Below, in pieces: positions 51,094 through 51,232 of a DNA stretch of 51,232 nt. The number at the start of each line of letters is the position of its first letter. The first letter of the stretch is position 1. The DNA is taken from the NCBI GenBank assembly GCA_938042245.1, contig CALIRO010000058.1:1-51232 (forward strand), in the 5' to 3' direction. The notes beneath the pieces are model-generated. The model was given only the letters and a program-made list of their open reading frames with translations. It was not told the DNA's origin and made no database searches. Source of the DNA: an uncultured Thermoguttaceae bacterium (GTDB lineage: Bacteria > Planctomycetota > Planctomycetia > Pirellulales > Thermoguttaceae). A program made the position numbers and the translations under genes.

Positions 51094-51232
51094 GGAACCT
51101 CTGAATAATTCAAGGGAGATATTTTTGCACTATTCCGGAACCTTCGTCGATAGCCCCAACATATAGCAGCACTGCCAACATTAGACTCAATATATAGTGT
51201 CCAACAATGAGAACCGATAGGCAAAGGAATGC
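51094..51232 (+). mobile_element. MITE copy C, truncated by the window end
   Basis: Starts with GGAACCTCTGAATAATTC, then AAGGGAGATATTTTTGCAC, and matches copies A and B for all 139 visible bases, up to GAACCGATAGGCAAAGGAATGC. Its right end and target duplication are beyond the window. The left flank is TATA (51090-51093). Confidence 0.85.

Noticed and set aside
1..51232. tRNA, rRNA, tmRNA and known riboswitches
   Set aside because: No TTCGAATC-type T-arm with a fitting acceptor stem, and no conserved rRNA stretches, were seen by eye; a covariance-model scan would be needed to exclude small RNAs.

Overview
The window reads as a stretch of a Planctomycetota chromosome. The clearest markers are a DUF1559 protein with a type IV pilin-like N-terminus and H-x9-DG tail followed by a small lipoprotein (30487-32171), a proline-rich secreted protein ending in an SHD1 domain (39715-40941), a Tat-exported Gfo/Idh/MocA oxidoreductase, a two-half ABC-2 permease and a membrane-anchored PQQ-type propeller. 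A placement within Pirellulales (perhaps near Thermogutta) is a guess from general style. Genes are moderately GC-rich, intergenic spaces are long and AT-richer, and Shine-Dalgarno sites are clear for about half of the genes. I saw no rRNA, tRNA or CRISPR by eye.

Layout. 1-930: a decayed WD40-repeat gene. 935-4241: an orphan OppD-type ATPase divergent from a POT peptide transporter. 4374-5897: thiL-tsaE on the minus strand. 6539-12284: an SpsF-like nucleotidyltransferase, a polysaccharide deacetylase-like protein, a small membrane protein and a GT-C-like membrane protein, probably for cell-surface glycans. 12630-14244: a disordered small protein, an HTH/zinc-ribbon protein and a flavin reductase. 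14391-17815: class II photolyase and a CrtI-type desaturase, a light-protection pair. 18067-21344 (minus): DHDPS-family aldolase, Gfo/Idh/MocA oxidoreductase, CYTH protein. 21876-23330: a TPR protein and an 81-residue protein. 23482-29644 (minus): two overlapping CNNM proteins, an ABC-2 permease and a repeat-bearing lipoprotein. 30487-34346 (minus): DUF1559 pair, PIN-TRAM protein, HIT protein. 34801-39325 (plus): scpA overlapping an MBL hydrolase, an esterase and pgi. 39715-43040: SHD1 protein with a strong terminator, isochorismatase-like hydrolase, M42 peptidase. 43071-50865 (minus): a membrane HEAT protein with a small partner, a NuoE-NuoF-ferredoxin fusion, and the PQQ-type protein.

The most distinctive discovery is a family of about 188-bp non-autonomous mobile elements (MITEs). 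Two complete copies (30120-30307 and 45788-45976) have terminal inverted repeats and different perfect 4-bp target duplications (ATTC and GCAA). A third copy begins at 51094 and runs off the window. Copies 2 and 3 face in opposite directions and bracket the NuoEF-fusion and PQQ genes. Copy 1 sits in a mosaic of other repeats, including the widespread CATTCCCGC-GCAA-GCGGGAATC hairpin.
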